Positions 17,201 through 27,567 are shown, counted from the first letter of the stretch. The stretch: DNA of 64,000 nucleotides from Nostoc sp. MG11 (GCF_014904695.1 NZ_JACXXN010000010.1:62001-126000), one strand, 5' to 3'. Numbers and translations are program-made. Notes: generated by a model from the letters alone, not told the origin.

Positions 17201-18064
17201 ATGCCGCAATTAAAAGCTAAATCGCTGGAAATGAGGACACCCCAAGCTACTAAAACCGCTGTTCTGGTCATCGGAGGCGCAGAAGACAAAGTTCACGGAC
17301 GCGATATCCTGCGAACTTTTTTTGATCGTGCCGGTGCTAGTAAGGCCTATATTACAATTATTCCATCTGCCTCCCGTGAACCTGCCATCATCGGTGGTCG
17401 CTACATTCGGATTTTTGAAGAAATGGGCGCCCAGAAGGTTGAAATTCTAGATATTCGTGAACGAGAACAATGTGAAGCCTCTCAAATCAAAGCATCCTTA
17501 GAAGCCTGTAGTGGGATATTTTTGACGGGAGGAGATCAATTACGCCTCTGTGGCGTATTGGCAGATACGCCAGCGATGGAAATTATCCGACAGCGGGTGA
17601 GGGCAGCGCAACTAACGTTAGCGGGCACCAGTGCAGGAGCAGCTGTGATGGGACATCACATGATTGCTGGCGGTGGTAGTGGGGAGTCTCCAAATCGTTC
17701 CCTAGTTGATATGGCGACGGGTTTGGGATTTATTCCCGAAGTGATTGTTGACCAACACTTTCACAACCGTAATCGTATGGGACGGCTGATTAGTGCGATC
17801 GCAGCTCATCCCGATCGCTTAGGCATCGGTATTGATGAAGATACTTGTGCTGTATTTGAACGCGATGGTTGGTTACAAGTTGTGGGCAAAGGCAGCGTGA
17901 CGATTGTTGACCCCACTGAGGTCACACATACAAACGAACCGCATGTCGGTGCCGATGAACCACTTACTGTGCATAATTTACGTCTACATATCCTCAGCTA
18001 TGGCGATCGGTTCCACCTGTACCAGCGGACTGTACTGCCCGCTGTACACCGGATTTCCAGCTGA
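17201..18064 (+). CDS. cphB: Cyanophycinase
   Basis: Serine-type exopeptidase of the S51 family that cleaves cyanophycin to beta-Asp-Arg dipeptides. 287 residues from ATG 17201, supported by AGGAGA seven bases upstream (a longer frame from 17162 is rejected). Nucleophile elbow GTSAGAAVMG with Ser near residue 144, EDKVHGRDIL and DQHFHNRNRMGRL are characteristic. It is followed 172 bp later by cphA on the same strand, the usual cphBA arrangement for nitrogen storage. Confidence 0.96.
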   Translation: MPQLKAKSLEMRTPQATKTAVLVIGGAEDKVHGRDILRTFFDRAGASKAYITIIPSASREPAIIGGRYIRIFEEMGAQKVEILDIREREQCEASQIKASLEACSGIFLTGGDQLRLCGVLADTPAMEIIRQRVRAAQLTLAGTSAGAAVMGHHMIAGGGSGESPNRSLVDMATGLGFIPEVIVDQHFHNRNRMGRLISAIAAHPDRLGIGIDEDTCAVFERDGWLQVVGKGSVTIVDPTEVTHTNEPHVGADEPLTVHNLRLHILSYGDRFHLYQRTVLPAVHRISS

Positions 18065-18236
18065 CGGGATAGAGTATCTGAGGTTACACTGACGTTGACC
18101 GTCTACTTATTTCTTGCTGTAGATAAATCACAAAAACACCAAGTAAAAAGAAAAAACTGTTCATCATAAACAGTTTAGCGGTCAATTCCAGTAAGAAACT
18201 AGAATTTTGGTTCCGAATCTCCATCTACCTATTCCC

Positions 18237-20942
18237 ATGAGAATCCTCAAGATCCAGACCTTACGCGGCCCAAACTACTGGAGCATTCGACGCCACAAGC
18301 TGATCGTCATGCGCCTCGATTTAGAAACCCTTGCCGAGACGCCCTCGAATGAAATCCCTGGCTTTTATGAAGGATTAGTTGAGGCGCTGCCAAGTCTGGA
18401 GGGTCACTATTGTTCGCCTGGCTGTCGGGGTGGTTTTCTGATGCGGGTGAAAGAAGGCACGATGATGGGTCACATTGTGGAACATGTAGCCCTAGAACTG
18501 CAAGAATTAGCCGGGATGCACGTAGGCTTTGGTCGCACTCGTGAGACTGCCACACCTGGAATTTTCCAAGTAGTGATCGAGTACCTGAATGAGGAAGCGG
18601 GACGCTACGCCGGACGAGCCGCAGTGCGGCTGTGCCAAAGTATCGTTGATCGAGGCCGTTATCCCAAAGCAGAACTAGAGCAAGACATCCAAGACCTGAA
18701 AGACTTCAGCCGTGATGCTTCTTTAGGCCCTTCCACCGAAGCCATCGTCAAGGAAGCAGAAAAAAGAGGTATTCCTTGGATGCCTCTTGAAGCACGCTTT
18801 TTGATTCAGCTAGGCTACGGCGTCAATCAGAAACGGATGCAGGCCACAATGACAGACAACACTAGCATTTTGGGCGTAGAACTAGCTTGCGACAAGGAAG
18901 CCACCAAACGCATCCTAGCTGCCGCTGGCGCACCAGTACCTAGAGGTACGGTGATCAACTTTTTGGACGATTTGCAAGAAGCCATTGAATACGTTGGCGG
19001 CTATCCCATTGTCATTAAGCCTTTAGATGGCAATCATGGACGCGGCATCACAATCGATATTAGAAGTTGGGAAGAAGCTGAAGCTGCCTACGAAGCTGCT
19101 AGACAGGTTTCCCGGTCAATTATTGTTGAGCGGTATTACGTTGGACGCGACCACCGAGTACTGGTTGTAAATGGCAAAGTAGTAGCAGTAGCCGAACGCG
19201 TGCCAGCCCATGTAATTGGCAACGGTAGATCAACTATTGCCGAGCTGATTGAGGAAACAAACCTTGACCCCAATCGCGGTGAAGGACACGATAACGTTCT
19301 TACCAAGATTGAACTAGACCGCACTAGCTACCAGCTGTTAGAAAGGCAAGGTTACACTCTGAATAGCGTGCCACCCAAGGGGACAATTTGTTATCTCAGG
19401 GCAACGGCAAACTTGAGCACAGGTGGTAGTGCCGTAGACCGTACTGATGAAATTCACCCAGAAAACCTTTGGCTGGCTCAAAGGGTAGTGAAGATTATCG
19501 GTTTGGATATTGCCGGACTAGATATTGTCACCTCGGATATTAGCCGTCCCTTGAGAGAGTTAGATGGTGTGATCGTCGAAGTCAATGCCGCTCCCGGATT
19601 CAGGATGCACGTCGCCCCAAGTCAGGGCATCCCCCGCAACGTCGCCGGAGCAGTCATGGATATGCTGTTTCCCAACGAACAATCCAGTCAAATTCCTATT
19701 CTCAGCGTCACGGGTACTAATGGTAAAACTACTACTACCCGACTGTTAGCACATATTTATAAACAGACTGGTAAAGTAGTAGGGTATACAACTACTGACG
19801 GAACTTATATCGGTGATTACTTAGTAGAAGCTGGAGACAACACTGGCCCCCAAAGTGCCCACGTCATTCTGCAAGATCCGACAGTGGAAGTAGCGGTACT
19901 GGAAACGGCTCGTGGTGGCATTCTCCGCTCTGGGCTAGGTTTTGAAGCTGCAAATGTCGGTGTAGTGTTGAACATCGCAGCCGATCATTTAGGAATAGGC
20001 GATATAGATACCATAGACCAGTTAGCTAACCTCAAGAGTGTAGTAGCGGAAGCTGTGTTCCCTGATGGCTATGCGGTACTCAACGCTGATGATCGCCGCG
20101 TCGCCGCCATGTCAGAAAAAACTAAAGCTAATATTGCTTACTTCACCATGAACCCAGACTCGGAATTAGTGCGGAAGCACATCCAAAAGGGTGGAGTAGC
20201 AGCGGTATATGAAAGTGGCTATTTATCCATTGTCAAAGGTGATTGGACACACCGCATAGAAAGAGCAGAACAGATCCCCATAACAATGGGCGGACGTGCG
20301 CCGTTCATGATTGCTAATGCTTTAGCAGCTAGTTTGGCAGCGTTCGTCCAAAACGTCACGATTGAGCAGATTCGTGCTGGCTTGAAGACCTTCCGCGCTT
20401 CAGTTAGTCAAACGCCAGGACGGATGAATTTATTTAATTTAGGCAACTACCACGCTTTAGTAGACTATGCCCACAACCCAGCCAGCTATGAAGCGGTAGG
20501 TGCTTTTGTCCGTAACTGGAATACGGGAGTGCGGATTGGCGTAATTGGTGGCCCAGGCGATCGCCGCGACGAAGATTTTGTTACCTTGGGTAAACTGGCA
20601 GCACAAATTTTTAATTACATCATCATCAAAGAAGACGATGACACCAGAGGGCGTCCAAGGGGATCTGCCGCTGAATTGATTACTCAAGGTATCACCCAAG
20701 TTAAGTCTGATTGCCGCTACGAATCAATTCTGGATGAAACCCAAGCGATTAACAAAGCTTTAGACATGGCTCCTGATAACAGTCTGGTGGTAATTTTGCC
20801 AGAAAGCGTTACACGAGCTATTAAGTTAATTAGGCTACGTGGTTTAGTGAAGGAAGAAATACTTCAACAAAATCCCAGCACGACTATCGTAGATTCCCAA
20901 AATGGGGTTACACCTTCTTCTGTTGTTAATACTTTGCTGTAG
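18237..20942 (+). CDS. cphA: Cyanophycin synthetase
   Basis: 901 residues from ATG 18237 (MRILKIQTLRGPNYW, the conserved N-terminus). Polymerises Asp and Arg into multi-L-arginyl-poly-L-aspartate using ATP. Three regions are seen: an N-terminal domain; an ATP-grasp domain (about 210-470) with GGYPIVIKPLDGNHGRG and EVNAAPGFRMH; and a Mur-ligase-like domain with P-loop GTNGKTTTTR near 492 and DYAHNPASYEAV. Full length with no frameshift. Confidence 0.97.
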   Translation: MRILKIQTLRGPNYWSIRRHKLIVMRLDLETLAETPSNEIPGFYEGLVEALPSLEGHYCSPGCRGGFLMRVKEGTMMGHIVEHVALELQELAGMHVGFGRTRETATPGIFQVVIEYLNEEAGRYAGRAAVRLCQSIVDRGRYPKAELEQDIQDLKDFSRDASLGPSTEAIVKEAEKRGIPWMPLEARFLIQLGYGVNQKRMQATMTDNTSILGVELACDKEATKRILAAAGAPVPRGTVINFLDDLQEAIEYVGGYPIVIKPLDGNHGRGITIDIRSWEEAEAAYEAARQVSRSIIVERYYVGRDHRVLVVNGKVVAVAERVPAHVIGNGRSTIAELIEETNLDPNRGEGHDNVLTKIELDRTSYQLLERQGYTLNSVPPKGTICYLRATANLSTGGSAVDRTDEIHPENLWLAQRVVKIIGLDIAGLDIVTSDISRPLRELDGVIVEVNAAPGFRMHVAPSQGIPRNVAGAVMDMLFPNEQSSQIPILSVTGTNGKTTTTRLLAHIYKQTGKVVGYTTTDGTYIGDYLVEAGDNTGPQSAHVILQDPTVEVAVLETARGGILRSGLGFEAANVGVVLNIAADHLGIGDIDTIDQLANLKSVVAEAVFPDGYAVLNADDRRVAAMSEKTKANIAYFTMNPDSELVRKHIQKGGVAAVYESGYLSIVKGDWTHRIERAEQIPITMGGRAPFMIANALAASLAAFVQNVTIEQIRAGLKTFRASVSQTPGRMNLFNLGNYHALVDYAHNPASYEAVGAFVRNWNTGVRIGVIGGPGDRRDEDFVTLGKLAAQIFNYIIIKEDDDTRGRPRGSAAELITQGITQVKSDCRYESILDETQAINKALDMAPDNSLVVILPESVTRAIKLIRLRGLVKEEILQQNPSTTIVDSQNGVTPSSVVNTLL

Positions 20943-21115
20943 TCAAGGGGAGCCAGCGCCGTGGTGAGGCAGTCCGGTCTTCTCCCAAGGGGAGACGCCA
21001 AGGGCGATGGGGGTTTCCTCCATGGGTAACTGCCGTTAGCGCAGCGTTAGCGACGTAGGAGCGTCAAGGGTTTCCCGACTTGAGGGGACTGGCGTTCAAG
21101 AGTCTAAAGTCAATA
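20943..21115. repeat. Dispersed short repeat with AGCCAG/ACTGGC ends
   Basis: A GC-rich, hairpin-prone block (GGAGCCAGCGCC ... GACTGGCGTT) including TTAGCGCAGCGTTAGCGACG. Related blocks occur at about 29793-29836, 30255-30298 (inside a MITE), 51337-51377 and 52855-52960. They follow genes and show no ORF. Confidence 0.6.
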
Positions 21116-21178
21116 GTCAATAGTCAAAAATCCCCAATCAAAAAGTTTTCACCCTTGACCCTTGACCCTTGACCCTTA

Positions 21179-21346
21179 TCACTCTTGTTCTGAATTAGTC
21201 TCATCACTGGAAGTTTTCATCCCTTCCTTAAAACTCCGTAGGGTTTTGCCCATTGCATTTCCCAGTTCGGGGATTTTTTTTGGGCCAAAAATGAGAATAG
21301 CAACCATAGCAATTACACCTATTTCTGGCAATCCTAGTCCAAACAT
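21179..21346 (-). CDS. tatA: Twin-arginine translocase subunit TatA/E
   Basis: 55 residues from ATG 21346, preceded by AGGAGAGG. A single N-terminal membrane helix (MFGLGLPEIGVIAMVAILIFGPKKIPELG) with the FGPKKLPELG hinge, an amphipathic helix and an acidic tail are typical. It forms the pore component of folded-protein export. A longer frame to 21424 overlaps the upstream kinase and is not used. It lies 39 bp after the kinase gene. Confidence 0.93.
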   Translation of the reverse strand: MFGLGLPEIGVIAMVAILIFGPKKIPELGNAMGKTLRSFKEGMKTSSDETNSEQE

Positions 21347-21384
21347 ATACCTCTCCTGTTTGCTTCCTGTATTAACTATAGACA

Positions 21385-22812
21385 TTAGGAGGCTTTTTCT
21401 CGTGTGATTGGTAAATCTAACCAATCGCTTAATTCATTAGCTAGCCACTCCAATTCTGCTTCATGTTTGATCCCGCCACCAGCACCACCTAGCCGATACT
21501 TATAGATTCCTGACCAAATATCCAATTGCGGCGGAACGTCAATTCTGTTACCTTCAGAGTCTTTAGTAAAGTGTTGCGGAATATATACCAGCTTGGTGAT
21601 ACTTTGTCTTGGTGATGGACGGGGACGATGGAATTGAAAAGTAAACAACTCCCAGGTTAAGGCAATTTGCTCCTGATTGAGACGTAAACGGATGCGTCCA
21701 AACAAATGAAAGAGAAATGTATACACCATAAAGAAGCCAGCACCCCAAAAAGGAAGTGAGAACAAGGCAAAGGGGATATTGACTGGAAAAGGAGCCGAGA
21801 GAGCGCCAATCGTCCAAAATAGGATAAATGAGTTCCAGGCGATCGCAAACAAACCTGTAAACAAAATTGAGGGATGAAAGCCAGCAGGTGGAACGATAAT
21901 TTCTAGCGAATCCCAATTTTTGGTCAGTTGAAGTTTACTACCAGCTGGTTTACCGAGAACCAAAGCTGGAGTGCTTCTCAACTGTGGTTCTTCTAAAGCC
22001 GCAAGTGCTTGGGTAGCAGAATTTAAACGCCGTTCTAAACTGGGTTCAGTCATCCACTTGAGCCAATTCGTAAAGCCAGGACTTAAATTAGTTAACTGCT
22101 CAAACTGAATGCGAAAATCCTTTTGGGGTAAATCTGCTGGATGAGTACCCGTTACTAAATAAATCAAAGTTGCGCCTAAACTATAAAGGTCTGAGGCGGG
22201 AACTGTGCGTGCGCCAAATTGCTCCGGTGGCATATATCCATAGGTTCCTACCACAGTCCTAGTTCCACCTTCTGCGGCGAGGACTGTCTGCACTGAGCCA
22301 AAATCTACTAAGTAAACTTGACCAGCACTATTACCAGAGCGCTCCCCCAATAAAATATTGCTAGGCTTAATATCACGGTGAATCACAGGTGGATGCAGCC
22401 CATGCAGATAAATGAGAATTTCTAAGAGGGATTTAGCTATCTGTTTGACTTCAATCTCTGTAAAAGTTCGCCCAGATTGTAAGTGTTGCTCTAAAGTTTG
22501 TGCTGGGATATAAGTTTGTACTAAAGCAAATCCTTTGATCGGTGAATTTACTTCAAAATAGTCTAAATAGCGAGGAATCAAAGGATGTGATAAAGATTTT
22601 GAGGTTTCAGCTTCACGCTCAAACAACTTGAGATCATCCCATTCAAAGTCACTACTAAAAGAAAGTAACTTGATAACCACTAATTCACCAGTGATTTTAT
22701 CCCGCGCTAATAGCGTCCGCCGCCCTGCTTTTTTTCCTAATTGCTGCTGAATTGCGTAACGCAGACGCGCAGCGTCTTGTCCCCAGACATCGCCTAACAT
22801 TTCCCCAGTCAT
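21385..22812 (-). CDS. Serine/threonine protein kinase, membrane-anchored
   Basis: 475 residues. The kinase domain (about 15-280) shows invariant Lys in ELVVIKLL, HRDIKPSNILL, DFGSV and the activation/APE equivalent GYMPPEQFG, so all key residues are kept. After the kinase, two hydrophobic stretches (SILFTGLFAIAWNSFILFWTIGAL and IPFALFSLPFWGAGFFMVYTF) precede a C-terminal domain of about 90 residues with no recognised sensor fold. Substrate unknown. Confidence 0.93.
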   Translation of the reverse strand: MTGEMLGDVWGQDAARLRYAIQQQLGKKAGRRTLLARDKITGELVVIKLLSFSSDFEWDDLKLFEREAETSKSLSHPLIPRYLDYFEVNSPIKGFALVQTYIPAQTLEQHLQSGRTFTEIEVKQIAKSLLEILIYLHGLHPPVIHRDIKPSNILLGERSGNSAGQVYLVDFGSVQTVLAAEGGTRTVVGTYGYMPPEQFGARTVPASDLYSLGATLIYLVTGTHPADLPQKDFRIQFEQLTNLSPGFTNWLKWMTEPSLERRLNSATQALAALEEPQLRSTPALVLGKPAGSKLQLTKNWDSLEIIVPPAGFHPSILFTGLFAIAWNSFILFWTIGALSAPFPVNIPFALFSLPFWGAGFFMVYTFLFHLFGRIRLRLNQEQIALTWELFTFQFHRPRPSPRQSITKLVYIPQHFTKDSEGNRIDVPPQLDIWSGIYKYRLGGAGGGIKHEAELEWLANELSDWLDLPITREKAS

Positions 22813-22906
22813 TATGATTACTTATAATGCTACGAATTAAATGTTTTTTTCGCTTATAGTTTGTTGAATTGGCAAGCCGATATCTTTAGTATAATTGTGT
22901 GATTCT

Positions 22907-23509
22907 ATGCCCTCACAACTTTGGCCTTATATTACTCCTGGTATTCCCGATGAATTGTTTGAACATTTGCCAGGAATTCCCCTGAGCCAGCGAGAAGTCC
23001 GGCTGTTATTAATTGCCCAACTGCGATTAAAATCTGATTCAGTGTTGTGGGATATTGGTGCAGGAACGGGTACAATTCCGGTAGAAGTGGGGCTGCTGTG
23101 TCCAAACGGAAGGATTATCGCTGTAGAAAGAGATGAAGAAGTAGCTAACCTGATTAAACGCAATTGCGATCGCTTCGAGGTGAAGAATGTTGAAGTGATT
23201 GAAGGGAGCGCACCAGAGTGTTTGCATGACCTTAAAGTTACCCCTCATCGTGTCTGTATTGAGGGAGGACGCCCCATTCAGGAAATTTTACAAGCCGCTT
23301 GGCATTATTTACCATCATCAGGTCGGGTGGTCGCCACAGCTGCCAATTTAGAAAGTCTATATGCTATTTCCCAAATATTTTCTCAGTTAAGGGCTAGAAA
23401 TATAGAAGTTGTTCAGTCTGCGGTTAACCGATTAGAAACACGCGGCTTTTCTCAAACCTTTACCGCCGTCGATCCCATTTTTATCCTCAGTGGTGAGAAA
23501 CTAGACTAA
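22907..23509 (+). CDS. cbiT: Cobalt-precorrin methyltransferase/decarboxylase, CbiT type
   Basis: 200 residues. It starts MPSQLWPYITPGIPDELF, typical of the cyanobacterial CbiT (precorrin-6Y C15-methylating/decarboxylating domain). The SAM-binding motif is WDIGAGTGTIPVEV, followed by AVERDEE and CIEGG. Acts in adenosylcobalamin or pseudocobalamin synthesis. A GTG at 22895 would add four residues. No other cobalamin gene or B12 riboswitch is seen nearby. Confidence 0.88.
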   Translation: MPSQLWPYITPGIPDELFEHLPGIPLSQREVRLLLIAQLRLKSDSVLWDIGAGTGTIPVEVGLLCPNGRIIAVERDEEVANLIKRNCDRFEVKNVEVIEGSAPECLHDLKVTPHRVCIEGGRPIQEILQAAWHYLPSSGRVVATAANLESLYAISQIFSQLRARNIEVVQSAVNRLETRGFSQTFTAVDPIFILSGEKLD

Positions 23510-23671
23510 ATCTATTCGATTTTAGATTAGGGATTGGGGACTGGGGACTGAGGACTGTGAAGTAGGGTTGAGGGTACAGGTTGGGGACAGATTATTCCCT
23601 ATCATCTGTAACCTGTAACCTCTCCCCTAACCCCAATACCCCATACCCAATACCCAATCCCAAATACTTCT

Positions 23672-24562
23672 ATGCCTTGGTCTCGGATTATTAGTGGAAT
23701 TGTTGCGATCGCTCTTGCTCTTTCTTTGACTCTGTTGGGAGGTTGGTACTTTACCGTTATGTTTGCGGTTATCGTCTTTTTGGGTCAACAGGAATATTTT
23801 AATTTGGTGCGGGCCAGAGGTATAGCTCCTGCGGCTAAAACTACTATGGCTTTCAGCCTAGTTTTGTTGGTGATTTCTACCATTGATAGCAGTTTAGCCG
23901 ATGCGGTGATGCCAATGGCTGGCACACTTATTTGTTTTTACCTATTATTTCAGCCCAAATTTGCCACGATCGCCGATGTTTCTGCTTCTATTATGGGGCT
24001 ATTTTACGTAGGCTATTTACCAAGTTACTGGGTGCGGTTGCGAGCAATAGATAGTGCTGCTTTCAGCAATCTCTTTTTAGGTGGTTATTGGCCCACAACC
24101 TGGACAGATTTTTGGGAAAGGGAAAATTTTGCCTCCTTACCACAAGGTTTGACATTAACGCTGCTGACTTTCTTGTGTATTTGGGCAGCTGATATCGGTG
24201 CTTATATTATTGGCAAATTCTTCGGGAAAACCCGTCTGTCTGAAATCAGCCCTAAAAAAACCGTGGAAGGTGCAATTTTTGGCATCACCTCCAGTGTAGC
24301 TGTAGCTTTGGCTGGAGCTTATTATCTTGACTTACCTAGATCCCCTTTCACTGGTTTAGCATTGGGTTTGCTGATTGGCATTGCTAGTCTTTTAGGCGAC
24401 CTTACCGAGTCTATGCTCAAACGGGATGCTGGGGTAAAGGATTCCGGTCAGTTAATCCCTGGTCACGGCGGTATTTTAGACCGTACCGATAGTTATATTT
24501 TCACAGCTCCTTTGGTTTACTATTTTGTAACACTGCTGTTACCGCTCATAGCAGATAAGTGA
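23672..24562 (+). CDS. cdsA: Phosphatidate cytidylyltransferase
   Basis: Makes CDP-diacylglycerol, the branch point of phospholipid synthesis, in the membrane. 296 residues with about seven hydrophobic segments and the diagnostic C-terminal signature SMLKRDAGVKDSG-x-IPGHGGILDR-DS. The start is preceded by low-complexity CCCAATA repeats rather than a clear ribosome-binding site. Confidence 0.95.
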   Translation: MPWSRIISGIVAIALALSLTLLGGWYFTVMFAVIVFLGQQEYFNLVRARGIAPAAKTTMAFSLVLLVISTIDSSLADAVMPMAGTLICFYLLFQPKFATIADVSASIMGLFYVGYLPSYWVRLRAIDSAAFSNLFLGGYWPTTWTDFWERENFASLPQGLTLTLLTFLCIWAADIGAYIIGKFFGKTRLSEISPKKTVEGAIFGITSSVAVALAGAYYLDLPRSPFTGLALGLLIGIASLLGDLTESMLKRDAGVKDSGQLIPGHGGILDRTDSYIFTAPLVYYFVTLLLPLIADK

Positions 24563-25058
24563 ACAAATGGGGTGGTGGGTCATAGGTCTTAGGTAACATT
24601 TTTATCTGTAGTGTAAACTTCACCCTAACCTGCTCTAATCTGCAAACACCAGGGGGTCTAGGGTAAGGCTTAAGGTGAATGGAAAGCCGTTTTGGGACTT
24701 TCCAGGACATTTAGGTTCTTAACTCTTTATCTTCTGGCTGCTTTAGTTATGGACTGGTAGCCTTAATTGTTTGTTATGCAAGTATTTTCTGATACTTACT
24801 TAACAAACTAAGAAAATTAGATCAGACTGAGGAGAACAGCAGTAAAATTATTGCTGCTAATACTAATTTTGCTTTCCAAACATAGAGAGCGGCGATTATA
24901 AATAAAGCCGTTCTTAGATGAATAAATACACCCATCCTAAAGGAGCCAGGAGTCAGAGTATAAATGTATTCTGATCGTACCTTGCAAGAATATATCGCAA
25001 GCAATTGAGAGCAGTTATATTATTGAAAATAAAGAACTACCATTTTATTTTTTAATCA
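24563..25058. other. Intergenic stretch, no supported gene
   Basis: 496 bp. It contains a weak hairpin TGGAAAG/CTTTCCA (24680-24704) that could end cdsA transcription. A 60-codon hydrophobic frame on the minus strand (24822-25004) is not convincing. Confidence 0.4.
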
Positions 25059-25772
25059 TCAAGGGTTAACATTAATTCGCCCACAACACACTAGTTTGCC
25101 TGGGATCAGCGTTAGTTCTTGAATATCCACATCTGAGCCGAGATCCAGATTGTACACATGACTACCCTCTAAGAGTGGTTCCTGATTGTGCTTTATTGGG
25201 ATGTGTGTTAGTTGCAACTCATGACCATTGAGTAATTGTAAACCCACACAAATCTCCAGAGGTGTCGTTTTACTATTGGTGACTTGGATGCCGCGCAGTA
25301 TAATTTGCTTATTCTCAAGGAGAATTTTTTGCCAATTAATTGGTTGAAATTCTGAGAAATATTCTGGTAATAATTTAACCAGTACATCATTGAAAGCAGT
25401 AGATAGTAGGTCAGATGAGATAGAAGCATTAAGAGCCTTCTCGTCTATGGTTAATTCGCCAACTACCGATACTGTTTCTAACAGGCGTAGTGGCTGTCCT
25501 TTAAGTACTGAGCCAATGTTTACCCGAATATTTTCTGCGACTATTTGTATTTGCGTAACAAGAAGACCTTGATAAACTGCATGAGTAGCAAAAATAGATA
25601 CCGAAGGAATGCGTCCAGAAAGAATTTGGCGATCGCTTGCTCTAATCTCTACTTCCAGTTGAGATACTTGACTGACTTGGGTTCTCAACCAAAGTTTGAG
25701 TGCTGTTGTCAACACTTGCGTAATTACCCGGATCTTATTTGCGTTGATTGATGGGAAATTTTGATCAGGCAT
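25059..25772 (-). CDS. DUF2993 (LmeA-like) protein
   Basis: 237 residues. The pattern ILSGRIPSVSIFATHAVYQGLLVTQIQIVAENIRVN is characteristic of DUF2993, a lipid-binding tubular-type fold common in cyanobacteria and mycobacteria. There is no obvious signal peptide. Function in cyanobacteria is unknown. Divergent from rluB. Confidence 0.82.
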   Translation of the reverse strand: MPDQNFPSINANKIRVITQVLTTALKLWLRTQVSQVSQLEVEIRASDRQILSGRIPSVSIFATHAVYQGLLVTQIQIVAENIRVNIGSVLKGQPLRLLETVSVVGELTIDEKALNASISSDLLSTAFNDVLVKLLPEYFSEFQPINWQKILLENKQIILRGIQVTNSKTTPLEICVGLQLLNGHELQLTHIPIKHNQEPLLEGSHVYNLDLGSDVDIQELTLIPGKLVCCGRINVNP

Positions 25773-25906
25773 CTAACTACTCTATTTATAACTATTTGCT
25801 AAAAAATCGAGAGAACTTAAACAAACCCTAAATGTAACATTTATGTCTACTTGTTACAAAATGCAAATATCATGTAATTGTTAACAGAAAAATCAGCAAT
25901 TTCCAC

Positions 25907-26722
25907 ATGGAGGCACGGTTACAAAAAATTCTTGCTCAGTGGGGTATTGCCTCACGTCGTGAAGCCGAAGAAATGATTCGGCAGTCGCGTGTGCAAATAA
26001 ATGGGGTATTAGCACATTTAGGTCAAAAAGTTGATCCCCAAAAAGATGCGATCGCGGTTGATGGTAAGCCTGTCTTTGAAAAACAGCGTCCGGCTTTAAT
26101 ATATTTGTTGCTGCATAAACCAGCTGGCGTGGTTTCGACTTGCGACGACCCGCAGGGAAGGACGACAGTCCTGGATCTACTACCAAAAGAATTACGCGAA
26201 GGGTCAGGTATTCACCCAGTGGGGCGGCTAGATGCAGATTCCACAGGAGCCTTAATACTCACAAATGACGGAGATCTGACATTTCGGCTAACTCATCCAC
26301 GTCACAGTATTTCTAAGACATATCGTGTTTTGGTAAAAGGACATCCCCCAAAAGCAGTACTGCAAATGTGGCGTCAGGGTGTGGTATTGGAGGGAAGAAA
26401 AACACGACCAGCCAAGGTACACCTGATAGAAAGTTTGGCTGATCAAAGCTTGTTAGAAATTGTTTTGCAGGAGGGAAGAAATCGCCAGATTCGCCGTATC
26501 GCCCAACAGTTGGGATACCCAGTTATCAAGCTGCATCGGACTGCCATAGGCCCAATTCAATTACAAAACCCGAAGGAACCCTTTTTAAACGAGGGTGACT
26601 ATCGCTCCCTAAAAAATGATGAGATTCGCTTTTTGCAAGAGCAGGTAAAGCAACCTATTAAAGATTCAGCTGAGTTAAGGAGTGTAAAAAAGCATGAAAT
26701 GGCTAAGAAAGAAGAAGAATAA
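25907..26722 (+). CDS. rluB: Pseudouridine synthase, RsuA/RluB family
   Basis: 271 residues. The N-terminal S4 RNA-binding domain (RLQKILAQWGIASRREAEEMI) is followed by the RsuA/RluB catalytic domain with HPVGRLDADSTGALILTNDG (catalytic Asp near 109) and EGRNRQIRRI. It modifies a uridine in large-subunit or small-subunit rRNA; RluB is the better match because of the intact S4 domain and tail. It overlaps the next gene by 29 bp. Confidence 0.9.
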   Translation: MEARLQKILAQWGIASRREAEEMIRQSRVQINGVLAHLGQKVDPQKDAIAVDGKPVFEKQRPALIYLLLHKPAGVVSTCDDPQGRTTVLDLLPKELREGSGIHPVGRLDADSTGALILTNDGDLTFRLTHPRHSISKTYRVLVKGHPPKAVLQMWRQGVVLEGRKTRPAKVHLIESLADQSLLEIVLQEGRNRQIRRIAQQLGYPVIKLHRTAIGPIQLQNPKEPFLNEGDYRSLKNDEIRFLQEQVKQPIKDSAELRSVKKHEMAKKEEE

Positions 26723-27509
26723 TGATCAGGCAGTACTTTCGTTAGAGCAGCAACGATCTGAAAAGTTGGCAGAAATGGGCGCTCAACTTTGGGCATCGCG
26801 TCAAGAACAGGGTTTATCTCTAGAAGAAGTAGTTATATTAACAAAGATTCCCCGGCGGTTATTGCAGGCGATCGAAGAAGGTAATTTAAACGATTTGCCA
26901 GAACCAGTCTATATTCAAGGTTTTATCAGGCAATTTGCCGACGCATTGGGTTTTAACGGAACAGAATTTGCTAGTACTTTTCCCATCAGTTCTCAACCAG
27001 TTAACTCCCAACCTATTGGGAAAACTTCACCCCTCGCTCAATTACGTCCTATTCATCTTTACTTTCTTTACATATTCCTAATTTTATGTACTGTAAACGG
27101 CTTATCTCAGTTATTGAATAATGCCGCGCTACAAGCAAATAATAGTCAAAACGAGCCAGATTCAGAAAAACAGTACGTTGTCAAACCAGAGCTAACACAA
27201 CCAAAACAATCAGTAGAAGCCCAACCTGTTAGTGATACTCTCAGCAGCATCCAACAGGTGCAACCAGTACAGATTGGTGTCACCTTGAAAGCGTCATCTT
27301 GGATTCGTGTCGTAGCTGATGGCAAAACCGAGTTTGAAGGTACTCTCCCAGAGGGAACTCGCCGCACATGGAAAGCGCGAGAGCAACTGACGGTGAAAAC
27401 TGATAATGCTGGTGGTGTTTTAATGAGCGTTAATCAGCAGAAAGCCAAGGAAATGGGAGAGCCAGGGAAAGTAGAAGAAGTCAAGATTGCTGCTAAGCCC
27501 AGGCCTTAG
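26694..27509 (+). CDS. RodZ-like protein: HTH plus membrane helix plus DUF4115
   Basis: 271 residues. An Xre-type HTH at 30-95 (LWASRQEQGLSLEEVVILTKIPRRLLQAIEEG), a single membrane helix near 120-140 (LYFLYIFLILCTVNGLSQLL), a polar Gln/Pro linker, and a C-terminal DUF4115 domain (GVTLKASSWIRVVADGKTEFEGTL). This is the layout of RodZ, which links MreB to the membrane. Overlap with rluB implies translational coupling. Confidence 0.85.
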   Translation: MKWLRKKKNNDQAVLSLEQQRSEKLAEMGAQLWASRQEQGLSLEEVVILTKIPRRLLQAIEEGNLNDLPEPVYIQGFIRQFADALGFNGTEFASTFPISSQPVNSQPIGKTSPLAQLRPIHLYFLYIFLILCTVNGLSQLLNNAALQANNSQNEPDSEKQYVVKPELTQPKQSVEAQPVSDTLSSIQQVQPVQIGVTLKASSWIRVVADGKTEFEGTLPEGTRRTWKAREQLTVKTDNAGGVLMSVNQQKAKEMGEPGKVEEVKIAAKPRP

Positions 27510-27567
27510 AGAGTGCTGAGTGCGGAATGAGTATTTTTATTAGTACTCAGGACTCAGCACTCATTAC

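Noticed and set aside
24822-25004. Possible small membrane protein (MGVFIHLRTALFIIAALYVW type).
   Set aside because: No ribosome-binding site or recognisable family; hydrophobicity alone in AT-rich DNA is weak evidence.
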